The notes under the pieces: generated by a model
The model's input: only the letters and a program-made list of their open reading frames with translations
Database searches by the model: none
Told to the model about the DNA's origin: nothing
Translations under genes and position numbers: made by a program
In this document: positions 18,347 to 26,248 of the stretch, piece after piece
How the letters are laid out: each line of letters begins with the position of its first letter
Numbering within the stretch: the first letter of the stretch is position 1
DNA from: Candidatus Bathyarchaeota archaeon
GTDB taxonomy: Archaea; Thermoproteota; Bathyarchaeia; Bathyarchaeales; SOJC01
Direction: 5' to 3'
NCBI GenBank assembly: GCA_020352645.1
Contig: CP070683.1
Span: 571,357 to 620,252, forward strand
DNA: 48,896 bases

Positions 18347-19592
18347 GCTTGGTTGGCTTCAGCTTCAAACATGTGGGGGTGAAACCGTTCAGTTGTCCCA
18401 AATGGTTATCTTTAGAATATGCCTCTTTCAAGGCTCTCCGTGATATTGCTAGGCTTGTCTTCTTTGTTCTTCCATAACGACCTCTACTTATGACTGTTGA
18501 GTTCAACAATCCAATTGAGTCAAGTTCACTTATGAGAGTACTCACCCGCCTTTGCGTTAGGGCTGAGATTCCCAGTTCTCCGCAGATCTCACTGTAAACT
18601 TGATATATATCACCTGTTATGGAACTGAAAATACCTGCCTTTCTGATCAAGTGCACACTGTGAAGAGCAAGCTTTGAATGAATGGTCAAGTTTCTTATAG
18701 CCTCAATCACTCTATCGTGTTCTATTCTTCTTTCGGCTTCCCTAACATGCTCTTCAGTGATTCCCTCTGCGTTCTTCCTTTCAGCCACTTCACCTGCCAC
18801 TCGCAGCAAGTCGAGTGCTCGCCTTGCATCCCCATGCTGACTTGCAGCCAAAGCAGCACACAAGCTGAGAGCGCCATCATGGAGTTTGCCATTGGAAAAT
18901 GCTAGATCCGCCCTTTCACTTAGAATATCTTGAAGTTCAGATGCATTATAGGGGTTGAACAATACCTCTTCTTCACTCAAACTGCTCAATACACGAGATT
19001 CAAGCAATTCACGAAATCGCAAATCATTTGAGATTCCAACGATGGAAACTGCGCTGCCATCAAGCGACTCGTTTACGCGAGTTAGTTCATATAGAAGCAC
19101 GTTGCCTCTGGTTTTGATCATCTCATCAAGCTCATCCAACACAACTATCAGCGAAATCTGTAGGTTCTCTAATCCATCTTTGAGTCTATCAAAAACCTCA
19201 CCCACAGCGAGCCCAGTGAAAGGTACATGTATGTTTAGGGCATCACATATTTTCTTAAATGCTCTATATTCTGTACCCACCAGTCTACAGTTTACGTACG
19301 CCGTTCTAACGCATGCGCCAACCTCAGCAGCTTTTTGAACTAGCCGCTGCAAAACAAACTTTATGACCGCGGTTTTCCCTGTACCCGTCTCACCATAAAT
19401 GAATATGTTTGAGCACCTATTCTCTCTTAAGAGCGGTGCAACTACCATTCCCACATTCTTTACCTGTTCTTCACGGTGAGGCAGTCTTCCAGGGAGATAT
19501 TCATGGCGGAGTACATCCCTATCCTTAAAGACACCGGCATCATTCAGGAACCTTTCAAACACATCATTAAGAGTATCCACTTCTCCTTGCAT
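18339..19592 (-). CDS. cdc6: Orc1/Cdc6 replication initiator
   Basis: About 417 aa from the ATG at 19592, chosen because GGGAGGGAAGG lies just upstream; an extra open frame to 19661 lacks this. It is an AAA+ ATPase with Walker A GETGTGKT (67-74), Walker B VVLDELDEM, a sensor region near GISNDLRF and arginine-rich HGDARRALDLLR. A C-terminal winged helix (about 300-400) binds origin DNA. It is read away from a ~770-bp non-coding stretch with ORB-like elements, the typical archaeal initiator-next-to-origin arrangement. Confidence 0.95.
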   Translation of the reverse strand: MQGEVDTLNDVFERFLNDAGVFKDRDVLRHEYLPGRLPHREEQVKNVGMVVAPLLRENRCSNIFIYGETGTGKTAVIKFVLQRLVQKAAEVGACVRTAYVNCRLVGTEYRAFKKICDALNIHVPFTGLAVGEVFDRLKDGLENLQISLIVVLDELDEMIKTRGNVLLYELTRVNESLDGSAVSIVGISNDLRFRELLESRVLSSLSEEEVLFNPYNASELQDILSERADLAFSNGKLHDGALSLCAALAASQHGDARRALDLLRVAGEVAERKNAEGITEEHVREAERRIEHDRVIEAIRNLTIHSKLALHSVHLIRKAGIFSSITGDIYQVYSEICGELGISALTQRRVSTLISELDSIGLLNSTVISRGRYGRTKKTSLAISRRALKEAYSKDNHLGQLNGFTPTCLKLKPTKLT

Positions 19593-19784
19593 AACAGACC
19601 TTCCCTCCCTTTCAGCAAATGCAGTTGCAGCCGCTAAGTTCAAGTGCCAACAGATAAGCACTCTTCTACAAAAAAATAGAGAGCTGCTCTAGAGCACGAA
19701 AGAAGTCCCTCTGGTGTCTCACTCTTACACACATTTCTCGTCTGTGGACCCAATGAAACGTTATCATAGTCTGAAGTGCACTCT

Positions 19785-19810
19785 GGGACACCCCTTCATT
19801 TCTCGTAGAA
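19785..19810 (-). promoter_or_regulatory. ORB-like element A
   Basis: On the minus strand this reads GAGAAATGAAGGGGTGTCC, close to the archaeal ORB core GGAAACnAAGGGGGT. It faces away from elements B and C. Confidence 0.55.
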
Positions 19811-20008
19811 TCCCCAGAAAAGGGTTAGTAAAATGTAGGATTCTTTCTGGCTAGAAAGAATATACCCTGATTGGTTTGTGGTTAAAGCACTTTTAACTAC
19901 ATCCATCGAAATTTCTTAACTAAAAGATACTCTATGATTGACAAAATACAGCTAATCAGATTTTCATGGAGCAAAACCTCGCCCAATTGCGGGCGGGCAT
20001 GTAGCTTC

Positions 20009-20034
20009 TTTCATCGGAAATCAAGGGGGGAAGG
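20009..20034 (+). promoter_or_regulatory. ORB-like element B
   Basis: The plus strand reads TCGGAAATCAAGGGGGG, sharing GAAATnAAGGGG with element A in the opposite orientation. It directly follows a short GC-rich palindrome (GCCCAATTGCGGGC, 19981-19994). Confidence 0.55.
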
Positions 20035-20042
20035 AAGAAGCC

Positions 20043-20075
20043 AAGTTCACAGCGATGTGAAAAGACCGTGAACTT
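20043..20075. repeat. Inverted repeat in the candidate origin
   Basis: AAGTTCAC (20043-20050) and GTGAACTT (20068-20075) are exact inverted copies separated by 17 bases. They lie between ORB-like elements B and C. Confidence 0.7.
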
Positions 20076-20147
20076 AAGCGTTTTCATGGAATTTCGACTT
20101 GATTAATCGCCGATTCTTGTATTCTATGTGGCTATTTTGGGTGAAGA

Positions 20148-20174
20148 GGACACCCCCTTGTTTCCTCTGGAGAT
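20148..20174 (-). promoter_or_regulatory. ORB-like element C
   Basis: On the minus strand this reads CCAGAGGAAACAAGGGGG followed by TGTCC, the best match of the three to the archaeal ORB consensus (CCAGTGGAAACnAAGGGGGT). It shares the TGTCC extension with element A. Confidence 0.6.
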
Positions 20175-20365
20175 TAGAAGATGTTTCATCAACATCCCGC
20201 ATTCAGTGGCAGGACGATATGTGAACCCTGTTAAACCAGAGAGAGTGAGAAAATCAACGCTAAAGATTTTTTAAGCCCATTTCAACCCTCTTTTTCAAGA
20301 TTCCATTTCTCAAAACAACTATAACTTGTGAAAGCTAACGTGAATGTAATGCACAGATGGTATAA

Positions 20366-20785
20366 ATGGCCGTGAAGAAGATTAAAGCGGAGATTTTCGA
20401 CGGTGATGGAAATCGTTACACAATATCACTAGAAGGCAAAGTTTCAAGGAGGGCAGCCCTGCGATTGCTGGATCTCATTGAACTATTAGGAGGGATGCCT
20501 GATGAAGCGGAGCCACAATCTTGTCTGACTGGATCCTCGAAGTTTGACAAGACCATGTTTGTCGTAGAGAAACACTTCCCTTTTGCATGGTTCACTTCAA
20601 AAGAGATCCTTGAAACATACGAGCAAGACTTCAAAGAGAAGATTTCTCTCAGTACGATATCAACATACCTGGGTAGGATGGCTGACCGTGGATTCTTGAC
20701 GAAAGGAGGACACTCTAACAACAAGAAGTATAAAGCAGTGACAGGAGTAGCGCAAAACGTGCTAACAAATGACGAAAATGGATAA
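20366..20785 (+). CDS. Uncharacterised protein with a C-terminal winged helix
   Basis: A 139-aa protein not assigned to a named family. Residues 1-40 form a short beta/alpha region (KKIKAEIFDGDGNRYTISLE). About 65-130 resembles a winged helix-turn-helix, with SLSTISTYLGRMADRGFL as recognition helix and a basic wing (KGGHSNNKKYKA). It is the first gene on the right of the candidate origin, just before nurA-herA on the same strand, so it may be a DNA-binding partner of replication or repair genes. A TATA-like AACTATAACT lies about 45 bp upstream. Confidence 0.7.
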   Translation: MAVKKIKAEIFDGDGNRYTISLEGKVSRRAALRLLDLIELLGGMPDEAEPQSCLTGSSKFDKTMFVVEKHFPFAWFTSKEILETYEQDFKEKISLSTISTYLGRMADRGFLTKGGHSNNKKYKAVTGVAQNVLTNDENG

Positions 20786-20861
20786 AAGAAAGTGACGCAA
20801 AAGCATTTACACTGCGGCCTTTTATCTCAACCTCCCAGCTAGTTGTGGAGAAGCTGAAGGA

Positions 20862-21848
20862 ATGAATAGCGACACTAAAAGTGCTCTCACCGAAATGACG
20901 CGAATATTGACAAGCTATGCTCAAGGAGGGCCCGCTATAAGCATTAAAGAGGTGAAAGACGAACTAACTGTAGCTTTGGCACCTTCCTTGGCCAACATAA
21001 TCAGACTTCCAAAACCAAAGAGTTGTAGCGCCCGCTTTTTTGCAGTGGACTGCTCAACTAGAACGTTAAAGAGAGCAAACAATTGGGGAATATACCTGCT
21101 ACGCACTTCCTATGCAACTGTCGAAGAGAAGAATGTAGATTGGAGCTTCAGGGAGAGAATCCGGACAATACAGGGAGATCCGTATGTGCGTCGCAAGGTT
21201 CTTCAGGAAACGCGGCTTCAAATGGAGAGTGAAATGGCACTCGATCTAGTCAACCTAGCAGACGAAAACGACTACATTCTTCTGGATGGAGCCAGCTACT
21301 TTGGCGGAGGGAGTAGGTTTAACACAGTATTATACGAGAAATGTAAAGAAAAAAGCATAAATCTTCTTGCAGTCAGCAAGCAATCACCAAAGCTTCACGA
21401 CGAGAAAGGAAGGGACCTCATCGCTGCGACGTACATGCTAGCGCCTAGGGAATGCTGGATCTATTATCCGGTCAAAAAGGCCAACATTCATGAGCATCTC
21501 TACGGTGACATCTCAATAGTCAAGCTGTGCGTAGATAGTCCTCGAGCTTTTAGGTGCGACATAATGAGATACCTAGCTCACTGTGATATACCCGAGTTGA
21601 TTTCGCCGCTTTGCGCAATTTCAGAAGACCCTAGGTGTTTGGGTTATCCTGTCGCCCTCTGGTTAGCGCACGATTTCTCCGGAGTTTCTGAAGCAAAACT
21701 CCTTGAATATCACACTCAAGTCGAAGAGGAATTGGCTAGAGCAGGATTGCTCGATCTAATTCGCCAAGAAGAGCTGGCGTGTAGTTTCGCTGGTGAAGTC
21801 CATGGGGTGCGACACCTATTTAGCTGGGAGTTGATTGACAATGTCTGA
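20862..21848 (+). CDS. nurA: NurA-family 5'-3' nuclease
   Basis: A 328-aa protein of the NurA family, which resects DNA ends together with the HerA translocase in archaeal recombination repair. The expected metal-binding acids are present: D63 in FAVDCS, glutamates near 122-124, D142 in LLDGASYF, and a His (about 318) in the C-terminal VRHLFSWE. It overlaps the start of herA by 8 bp, so the two products are made together. Mre11 and Rad50, often in the same cluster, are not in this window. Confidence 0.88.
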   Translation: MNSDTKSALTEMTRILTSYAQGGPAISIKEVKDELTVALAPSLANIIRLPKPKSCSARFFAVDCSTRTLKRANNWGIYLLRTSYATVEEKNVDWSFRERIRTIQGDPYVRRKVLQETRLQMESEMALDLVNLADENDYILLDGASYFGGGSRFNTVLYEKCKEKSINLLAVSKQSPKLHDEKGRDLIAATYMLAPRECWIYYPVKKANIHEHLYGDISIVKLCVDSPRAFRCDIMRYLAHCDIPELISPLCAISEDPRCLGYPVALWLAHDFSGVSEAKLLEYHTQVEEELARAGLLDLIRQEELACSFAGEVHGVRHLFSWELIDNV

Positions 21849-23379
21849 CAATTTGGGCTCAGTATGTGATGTGCAGGGAGACAAAGTTTCTTTTTTTCTA
21901 AAGAAAGACTTGCATCTCTCATTCGGCCAGATAGTTAAGATAGACTCGAATGGGAGCGACTTTTATGCTCGCGTTGTAAATGCGCAGAGCAAATCCACTT
22001 TGGACACTGGGGAACAACTTCGCGAAGCAGATGGGAAAGAAGCTTTCGGTCCATACTCTTCCTACAAAAGCGTAGAAGCAATGCTTTTTCTTGAGAGCAA
22101 GGCTGGAAGGGTGCGATCTCCAATTTTCAATCCCAACTACATGGACACGGTCTACCCGATGAACGCTGAGGACGCAAAGATGTTGAGACTTGCAGGAGAA
22201 CTCGAAATCGGCAACCTGCGCTCTGGGGGAGAGACCCTTGGATCAGTAGGCGTAGACATCAATGCAATACCTCGTATGATGGGAATGTTTGGAATGACAG
22301 GATCAGGTAAGACTAATGCGGAACTGATGATTAATGCACATATAATCGACAACAGCCCAAGAACCGCAGGTCTGATCTTCGATTTCGCGGGGCAATTGCT
22401 AGAAGGGAAGGAACTCGGGAACAAAGGGTTGTGCAACCACCCGCTCTTTCACAGCAAAGTGAGTTTCTATAGTACGAAAGAGGAAAAAATGCGTGTTGGA
22501 CTTCGAACACTCCAGCCTTGGAAACTGAGAAATCTGTATTCCGATATTACTGATCCCCAATATCGACTGGCTCAGAAACTTCATAGAAGATTCGGGGATG
22601 AATGGATCGAGAAAACATGTGAAAAGTACGAACTAAGCGGGCCAAGCGGTGTGGCAGAAACGGTGCCAGCTCACAAAGGAACAATCAATGCGTTACTGCA
22701 AAAACTAACACACTTAGATCCAAGGCTTTTTCCACCATCGAAATACAGTTTCATCGACCAAGTTACCAAAGACATTACCCAAGGCGTCACCTGCCTCGTT
22801 GACATTTCAGGTGTCACTGTTGAAGAACAGCGCCACATTGTCTGCCTTACTGCGTCAGGCGTTTCAAACTATTATAAACGGAGTTGGGAATCTGACTATG
22901 AACGATGGCTGAAGCTTCCAACATTGCTCATAACCTTGGAGGAAGCTCATGAGTTTCTTGACCCCACAAGAGAGAGAACGATTTTCTCCGATATTGCTCT
23001 AACCTATAGAAAATATCGTGTCGGGATTAATGCTGTGACTCCTCGTCCTTCGCGAGTTAATCCGGATGTGTTTGCAGAACTGTGGACCAAGTTGGTCATG
23101 AAGACAGAGCTGAAAGCCGACAGAGATTTCCTCACAAGGAACACTCCATATCTCGAATATAGCGATACTGAAATAAAGATGCTTGATATTGGTGAAGCAC
23201 TGCTGATATCAGAGCCGAAGATACGCTTTGCGGTGCCTGTGAAAGTGAAGCATTACCCAGGGTATTTGGCGAATAGAGAGACGGCTGACTATGATCTCCC
23301 GCAATCAGATCTTCTTGAGAAACTGGATAAAAGACTGAAGAAGTTGCAACATGCGAATGAGGATTCAGGCATCACTTGA
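21841..23379 (+). CDS. herA: HerA-family DNA translocase ATPase
   Basis: A 512-aa hexameric FtsK/HerA-type ATPase. An N-terminal beta-rich HAS-barrel region (1-90) is followed by Walker A GMTGSGKT (151-158) and Walker B TLLITLEEAHEF (361-372), then the conserved C-terminal RKYRVGINAVTPRPSRVNPDV region. I prefer ATG 21841 over an in-frame TTG at 21835 because GGGAG sits about 10 nt before it. It moves DNA through the ring to feed NurA. It is the last plus-strand gene here and converges with a coiled-coil gene. Confidence 0.92.
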   Translation: MSDNLGSVCDVQGDKVSFFLKKDLHLSFGQIVKIDSNGSDFYARVVNAQSKSTLDTGEQLREADGKEAFGPYSSYKSVEAMLFLESKAGRVRSPIFNPNYMDTVYPMNAEDAKMLRLAGELEIGNLRSGGETLGSVGVDINAIPRMMGMFGMTGSGKTNAELMINAHIIDNSPRTAGLIFDFAGQLLEGKELGNKGLCNHPLFHSKVSFYSTKEEKMRVGLRTLQPWKLRNLYSDITDPQYRLAQKLHRRFGDEWIEKTCEKYELSGPSGVAETVPAHKGTINALLQKLTHLDPRLFPPSKYSFIDQVTKDITQGVTCLVDISGVTVEEQRHIVCLTASGVSNYYKRSWESDYERWLKLPTLLITLEEAHEFLDPTRERTIFSDIALTYRKYRVGINAVTPRPSRVNPDVFAELWTKLVMKTELKADRDFLTRNTPYLEYSDTEIKMLDIGEALLISEPKIRFAVPVKVKHYPGYLANRETADYDLPQSDLLEKLDKRLKKLQHANEDSGIT

Positions 23380-23461
23380 CGCTCTTGAAGTTTTCTTCAG
23401 GAGCTTCTGCATCTCTTCCTTAAGGCGGTATGTGAACGGAGTTTTCCCAACTCTACGCTCT
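23365..23461 (-). other. Out-of-frame continuation of the coiled-coil/winged-helix gene
   Basis: Immediately beyond the stop region of the gene at 23453-24076, the +1 frame encodes ERRVGKTPFTYRLKEEMQKL and ends at a TGA at 23365-23367. This is the wing and final helix expected to finish the winged helix whose recognition helix ends in LMKKLYEKGY. One base around 23461 (sequence TCTAGAG on the minus strand) separates the frames. It overlaps the end of herA by 15 bp. Confidence 0.6.
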
Positions 23462-24076
23462 AGAATAGCCCTTTTCATAGAGTTTTTTCATCAAACGAGC
23501 AGTGTGCTCTCGGCTGAGACCTGTTCGATCCCTTATCTGCGGGGCTGTCTTTTCTCCTTCTAAGGCTAGGAATTCAAGGACGGTAAGTTCAGTTTCTGTT
23601 AAGAATGCTAAAGCTCTGTCCCGCCTTATTGGGATGGCGGTCTCGATTTCTGTTTCGGTTTCCTTCTGTTTGGTGAGCTGATTCTCAAGTTCCACGATCT
23701 TCTGGGTCAGAGTGTCCTTCATCGAATTTACGTCGTTCAAGTTTCTTTCTAACGCATCGATGCGGGTCGCTGCAGTTCTTAGGTTTGAGAGAGAGTCAAC
23801 TTTTCCTGCAAACGTTCGAAGGCGTCCTTTGTGTTCCTCCAACACTTCAGTAAGGTCTCTTTGTCTGCCTGAAAGAGCCTCGAACTTGCTCAGGAAGGCC
23901 TCGAGTTGATCTCCTTGCTTCTCAACTTGCCTATTGAAACTTAGAATGATATCTTTGAGCGCGTTTTTTGCCTGTAAATACCTCTTCTGAGCATCTCTGA
24001 TTCGTCTAGCATACAAGATTGAGAAAGCCAAAGTGAGTATCGACAATCCACTCAGCAAAACGAAAGATTCGAGCAT
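23453..24076 (-). CDS. Membrane-anchored coiled-coil protein with a C-terminal winged helix (apparent frameshift)
   Basis: As read it is 207 aa. An N-terminal transmembrane helix (about 5-24) is followed by a long coiled coil (about 30-145, with heptad-like DALERNLNDVNSMKDTLTQK) and then a MarR-like helix-turn-helix (TETELTVLEFL to LMKKLYEKGY). The frame stops at 23453 with SRA, cutting the winged helix before its wing. The missing part is encoded in the +1 frame (23365-23461). Either the assembly has a one-base error, the gene is newly broken, or a programmed frameshift is used. It sits tail to tail with herA. Function unknown. Confidence 0.7.
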   Translation of the reverse strand: MLESFVLLSGLSILTLAFSILYARRIRDAQKRYLQAKNALKDIILSFNRQVEKQGDQLEAFLSKFEALSGRQRDLTEVLEEHKGRLRTFAGKVDSLSNLRTAATRIDALERNLNDVNSMKDTLTQKIVELENQLTKQKETETEIETAIPIRRDRALAFLTETELTVLEFLALEGEKTAPQIRDRTGLSREHTARLMKKLYEKGYSRA

Positions 24077-24189
24077 CGTTGATCAACCGTGACTTGAACG
24101 TGATATTGATGTGACTTGCAGTGTGTCACAACCCGAATCACACTATTGATGGCAAACAGACTTAAATTTTGCTGTCGTGGATGTGTAAA

Positions 24190-24201
24190 TGTGACGTCAC
24201 A
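24190..24201. promoter_or_regulatory. Palindrome TGTGACGTCACA
   Basis: A perfect 12-bp palindrome in the ~270-bp gap upstream of the coiled-coil/winged-helix gene, about 115 bp before its start. A related GTGTG...CACAC arrangement is at 24121-24143. It could be an operator; the binding protein is unknown. Confidence 0.45.
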
Positions 24202-24339
24202 AATCACACATAGGCGGCTTCAGTTGATCGCTGGAAGTTAGGTATGCTACTAAATGTTCTTATTTTGGTTTTTAACCATTTTTTGGCCTTCTCGGATTCA
24301 CAGTGTTTGGGTTCTTATGTTTCGCGATGCGGCGTGACG

Positions 24340-24351
24340 TGTGACATCACG
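24340..24351. promoter_or_regulatory. Near-palindrome TGTGACATCACG
   Basis: It overlaps the stop codon of the 159-aa gene and lies on the upstream side of the coiled-coil gene. It differs from the perfect copy at 24190 at two of 12 positions. Confidence 0.4.
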
Positions 24352-24826
24352 AATCTGTGATCCATGGCTTTGACAACTGGGTGAGAACAGATTCAAGCTC
24401 TTCGCGAAGCAGACTCAGTATCTGCTTTTTTTCCTTCGTGCTTTGACGGTTGTTAAAGAGATCCTTATAGATTTGCGTATACTCCCTTAGTTTGTTCGCT
24501 GCCTCGTTATATGGTGCAAGATTCGGGTTTTCTAGAATACCGAAATAGCCAAGGAGAAGAAGTGTGTAGATAGACCGGATGATGTTAGTCTTTGCTTGTC
24601 TTAGAGTCCTATTGAAGGAACCGCGGCTTATTGGTGCCTTGTTTCGACGTAAATTGGCCTTTTCCTCATATTTCAACTTGTTTGGAGCCAAGTTCTCGGC
24701 TAAAACGTCTATTAGAAGCGTTTCCAGCTGTGTTATTGTCAGATTGCTGTTCTCCGCTAACTTGAGTACTAACGGGTCTTCTAGAGAGCGTTTAAGCCAA
24801 TTGTGAACTTCTTCTCTGAAACTCAT
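24347..24826 (-). CDS. Uncharacterised 159-aa alpha-helical protein
   Basis: I do not recognise the family. The predicted product is almost all helical and highly charged. A possible helix-turn-helix sits around APISRGSFNRTLRQAKTNI (64-82), followed by a hydrophobic helix (RSIYTLLLLGYFG, 84-96) and a basic C-terminal helix pair. It could bind DNA or RNA. It is divergent from the aminotransferase gene, the two starts being about 160 bp apart, and the coiled-coil/winged-helix gene follows it on the same strand after a gap with palindromes. Confidence 0.6.
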   Translation of the reverse strand: MSFREEVHNWLKRSLEDPLVLKLAENSNLTITQLETLLIDVLAENLAPNKLKYEEKANLRRNKAPISRGSFNRTLRQAKTNIIRSIYTLLLLGYFGILENPNLAPYNEAANKLREYTQIYKDLFNNRQSTKEKKQILSLLREELESVLTQLSKPWITDS

Positions 24827-24941
24827 AATCTTCCCCCATTCTTAGCTTCGTATGGATACAACTCTGTATACAGGCTAGCTGAAGTTTATTCCACTATGAA
24901 CTTAAGAGTTGTGGCTGATTTTGGAGGTTCTTTAAAGCAAA

Positions 24942-24950
24942 CATTTTATG
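24942..24950 (+). promoter_or_regulatory. Candidate TATA box of the aminotransferase gene
   Basis: CATTTTATG lies 39-47 bp upstream of the ATG at 24989. It supports that start over in-frame starts further upstream (24803, 24953). Confidence 0.4.
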
Positions 24951-24988
24951 TCATGAGAATAAACAGATTCGAGGAGAAAAACTTGCAG

Positions 24989-26161
24989 ATGCACAGAAAG
25001 AGAGCGGACCGACTAAGAAACATCAAAGCTTCTGGTATCCGGCGGCTTTTTTCGCTGGTTCAGAGCATGCCTGACTTGATAAGTCTTGGCCTGGGAGAAC
25101 CCGACTTCACCCCACCAACGCACGTGCTTGAAGCTGCTAAACAAGCACTTGATGAGGGAAAAACCCATTATCCCCCTACAAATGGCATTCATGAATTGCG
25201 AGAAGCGTTGGCGAAGAAGTTCACTCGTGAATATGGTCTCTTTTTCAATCCAGACAGTGAAATCCTAGTAACAGTAGGCGCGACCCAAGCTGTGTTCATT
25301 GCTCTCTTAGCTTTCGTGAATCCAGGCGATGAGGTGATCATTCAAGATCCTGGCTTTGTTTGCTACGAACCGGCTGTTTTGCTTGCAGGAGCAACCCCTA
25401 TATCAGTGCCAACGCTGAAAAGTGACGGTTTCAAGCCTGACATTAATGCTGTGACATCACTCCTCACAGATAAGTCACGTGCAATCATAATCAACTCCCC
25501 CAATAATCCTACTGGATCCGTGTTGAGCTATGACGAATTGTCAGAATTGTCCAAACTTGCAGTAGAAAATGACCTGATCGTTGTTTCTGACGAAGTCTAC
25601 GAGAAAATAACATACGACAATGTGAAGCATCATTGCCTAGCCACTTTTCCAGGTATGCGGGAACGCACAGTGGTTGTAAACTCTTTTTCGAAGACCTATG
25701 CAATGACAGGTTTTCGAGTTGGATATGCCTTAGGACCAGAGGAATTGATCTCCTCAATGCTTCTTGTTCAGCAATTTTCGGTTGCTTGCGTCGATGGGCC
25801 AGCTCAATATGCAGCCACGGCGGCTCTAGATGGACCACAGGGCTTCGTAAGAGAAATGGTTTCTCATTTCGATAAAAGACGTAAATTGGTCTTCAAGCGC
25901 TTGAATGAAATAGCGGGATTCAACTGCTCACTCCCCAAAGGTGCTTTCTACGCTTTTCCTGACATTAACGACTTTGGGATATCGTCAGCTGATTTCTCAG
26001 AGTTTCTCCTGAAGGAAGCAAGAGTGATTGTGACAGATGGAGCCTCTTTCGGAAAGCATGGCGAAGGGTTTGTGCGATTGTCATTTGCCACCGCTTTTGA
26101 AAAGATAAAAGAGGCCTTGGATCGAATAGAGAGAACTGTCAACAAGATGCAGAGACCCTGA
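24989..26161 (+). CDS. Class I/II pyridoxal-phosphate aminotransferase (AspC-like)
   Basis: About 390 aa from ATG 24989. The frame is open back to 24803, but GAGGAG at 24971-24976 and a TATA-like box upstream favour this ATG or the TTG at 24983. Fold-type I marks are SLGLGEPDF, YPPTNG, PNNPTG (171-176), D201 in VVSDEVYE and the PLP lysine K235 in NSFSKTYAMTGFRVGY. This subgroup contains aspartate and aromatic or broad amino-acid aminotransferases, so the substrate is uncertain. It converges with the nitrilase gene across 82 bp that contain three palindrome copies. Confidence 0.9.
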   Translation: MHRKRADRLRNIKASGIRRLFSLVQSMPDLISLGLGEPDFTPPTHVLEAAKQALDEGKTHYPPTNGIHELREALAKKFTREYGLFFNPDSEILVTVGATQAVFIALLAFVNPGDEVIIQDPGFVCYEPAVLLAGATPISVPTLKSDGFKPDINAVTSLLTDKSRAIIINSPNNPTGSVLSYDELSELSKLAVENDLIVVSDEVYEKITYDNVKHHCLATFPGMRERTVVVNSFSKTYAMTGFRVGYALGPEELISSMLLVQQFSVACVDGPAQYAATAALDGPQGFVREMVSHFDKRRKLVFKRLNEIAGFNCSLPKGAFYAFPDINDFGISSADFSEFLLKEARVIVTDGASFGKHGEGFVRLSFATAFEKIKEALDRIERTVNKMQRP

Positions 26162-26200
26162 AAAGCACACATTCTGTATGTCATCGTCTGCGTATGTCAC

Positions 26201-26248
26201 AATGATATCACAAGAGCTGTGATGTCGCGTGATTCCTGTGATATCACA
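26201..26248. repeat. Cluster of three TGTGAYRTCACA-type palindromes
   Basis: AATGATATCACA (26201-26212), TGTGATGTCGCG (26218-26229) and the perfect TGTGATATCACA (26237-26248) are spaced 17 and 19 bp apart. They fill the gap between two convergent genes, and the last overlaps the nitrilase stop codon, so a promoter operator is not an obvious reading. Confidence 0.6.

Larger units (their letters stand above)
19593..20365. other. Candidate replication origin (non-coding, ORB-bearing)
   Basis: The longest gene-free stretch of the window, between the orc1/cdc6 start and a winged-helix gene read the other way. It contains three G-run elements resembling archaeal origin recognition boxes (near 19785, 20009 and 20148), an AT-rich part at about 19880-19970 that could be the unwinding element, an 8-bp inverted repeat (20043-20075), and the 10-bp direct repeat TTTTCATGGA at 19961 and 20081. 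No reading frame of note and no RNA gene was recognised. Known family context is that archaeal origins commonly sit beside orc1/cdc6. Confidence 0.7.

Noticed and set aside
21841-23379. HerA-NurA as a phage-defence module
   Set aside because: Both proteins keep the standard archaeal repair-type motifs and sit with replication genes next to the origin. No defence-type partner is present.
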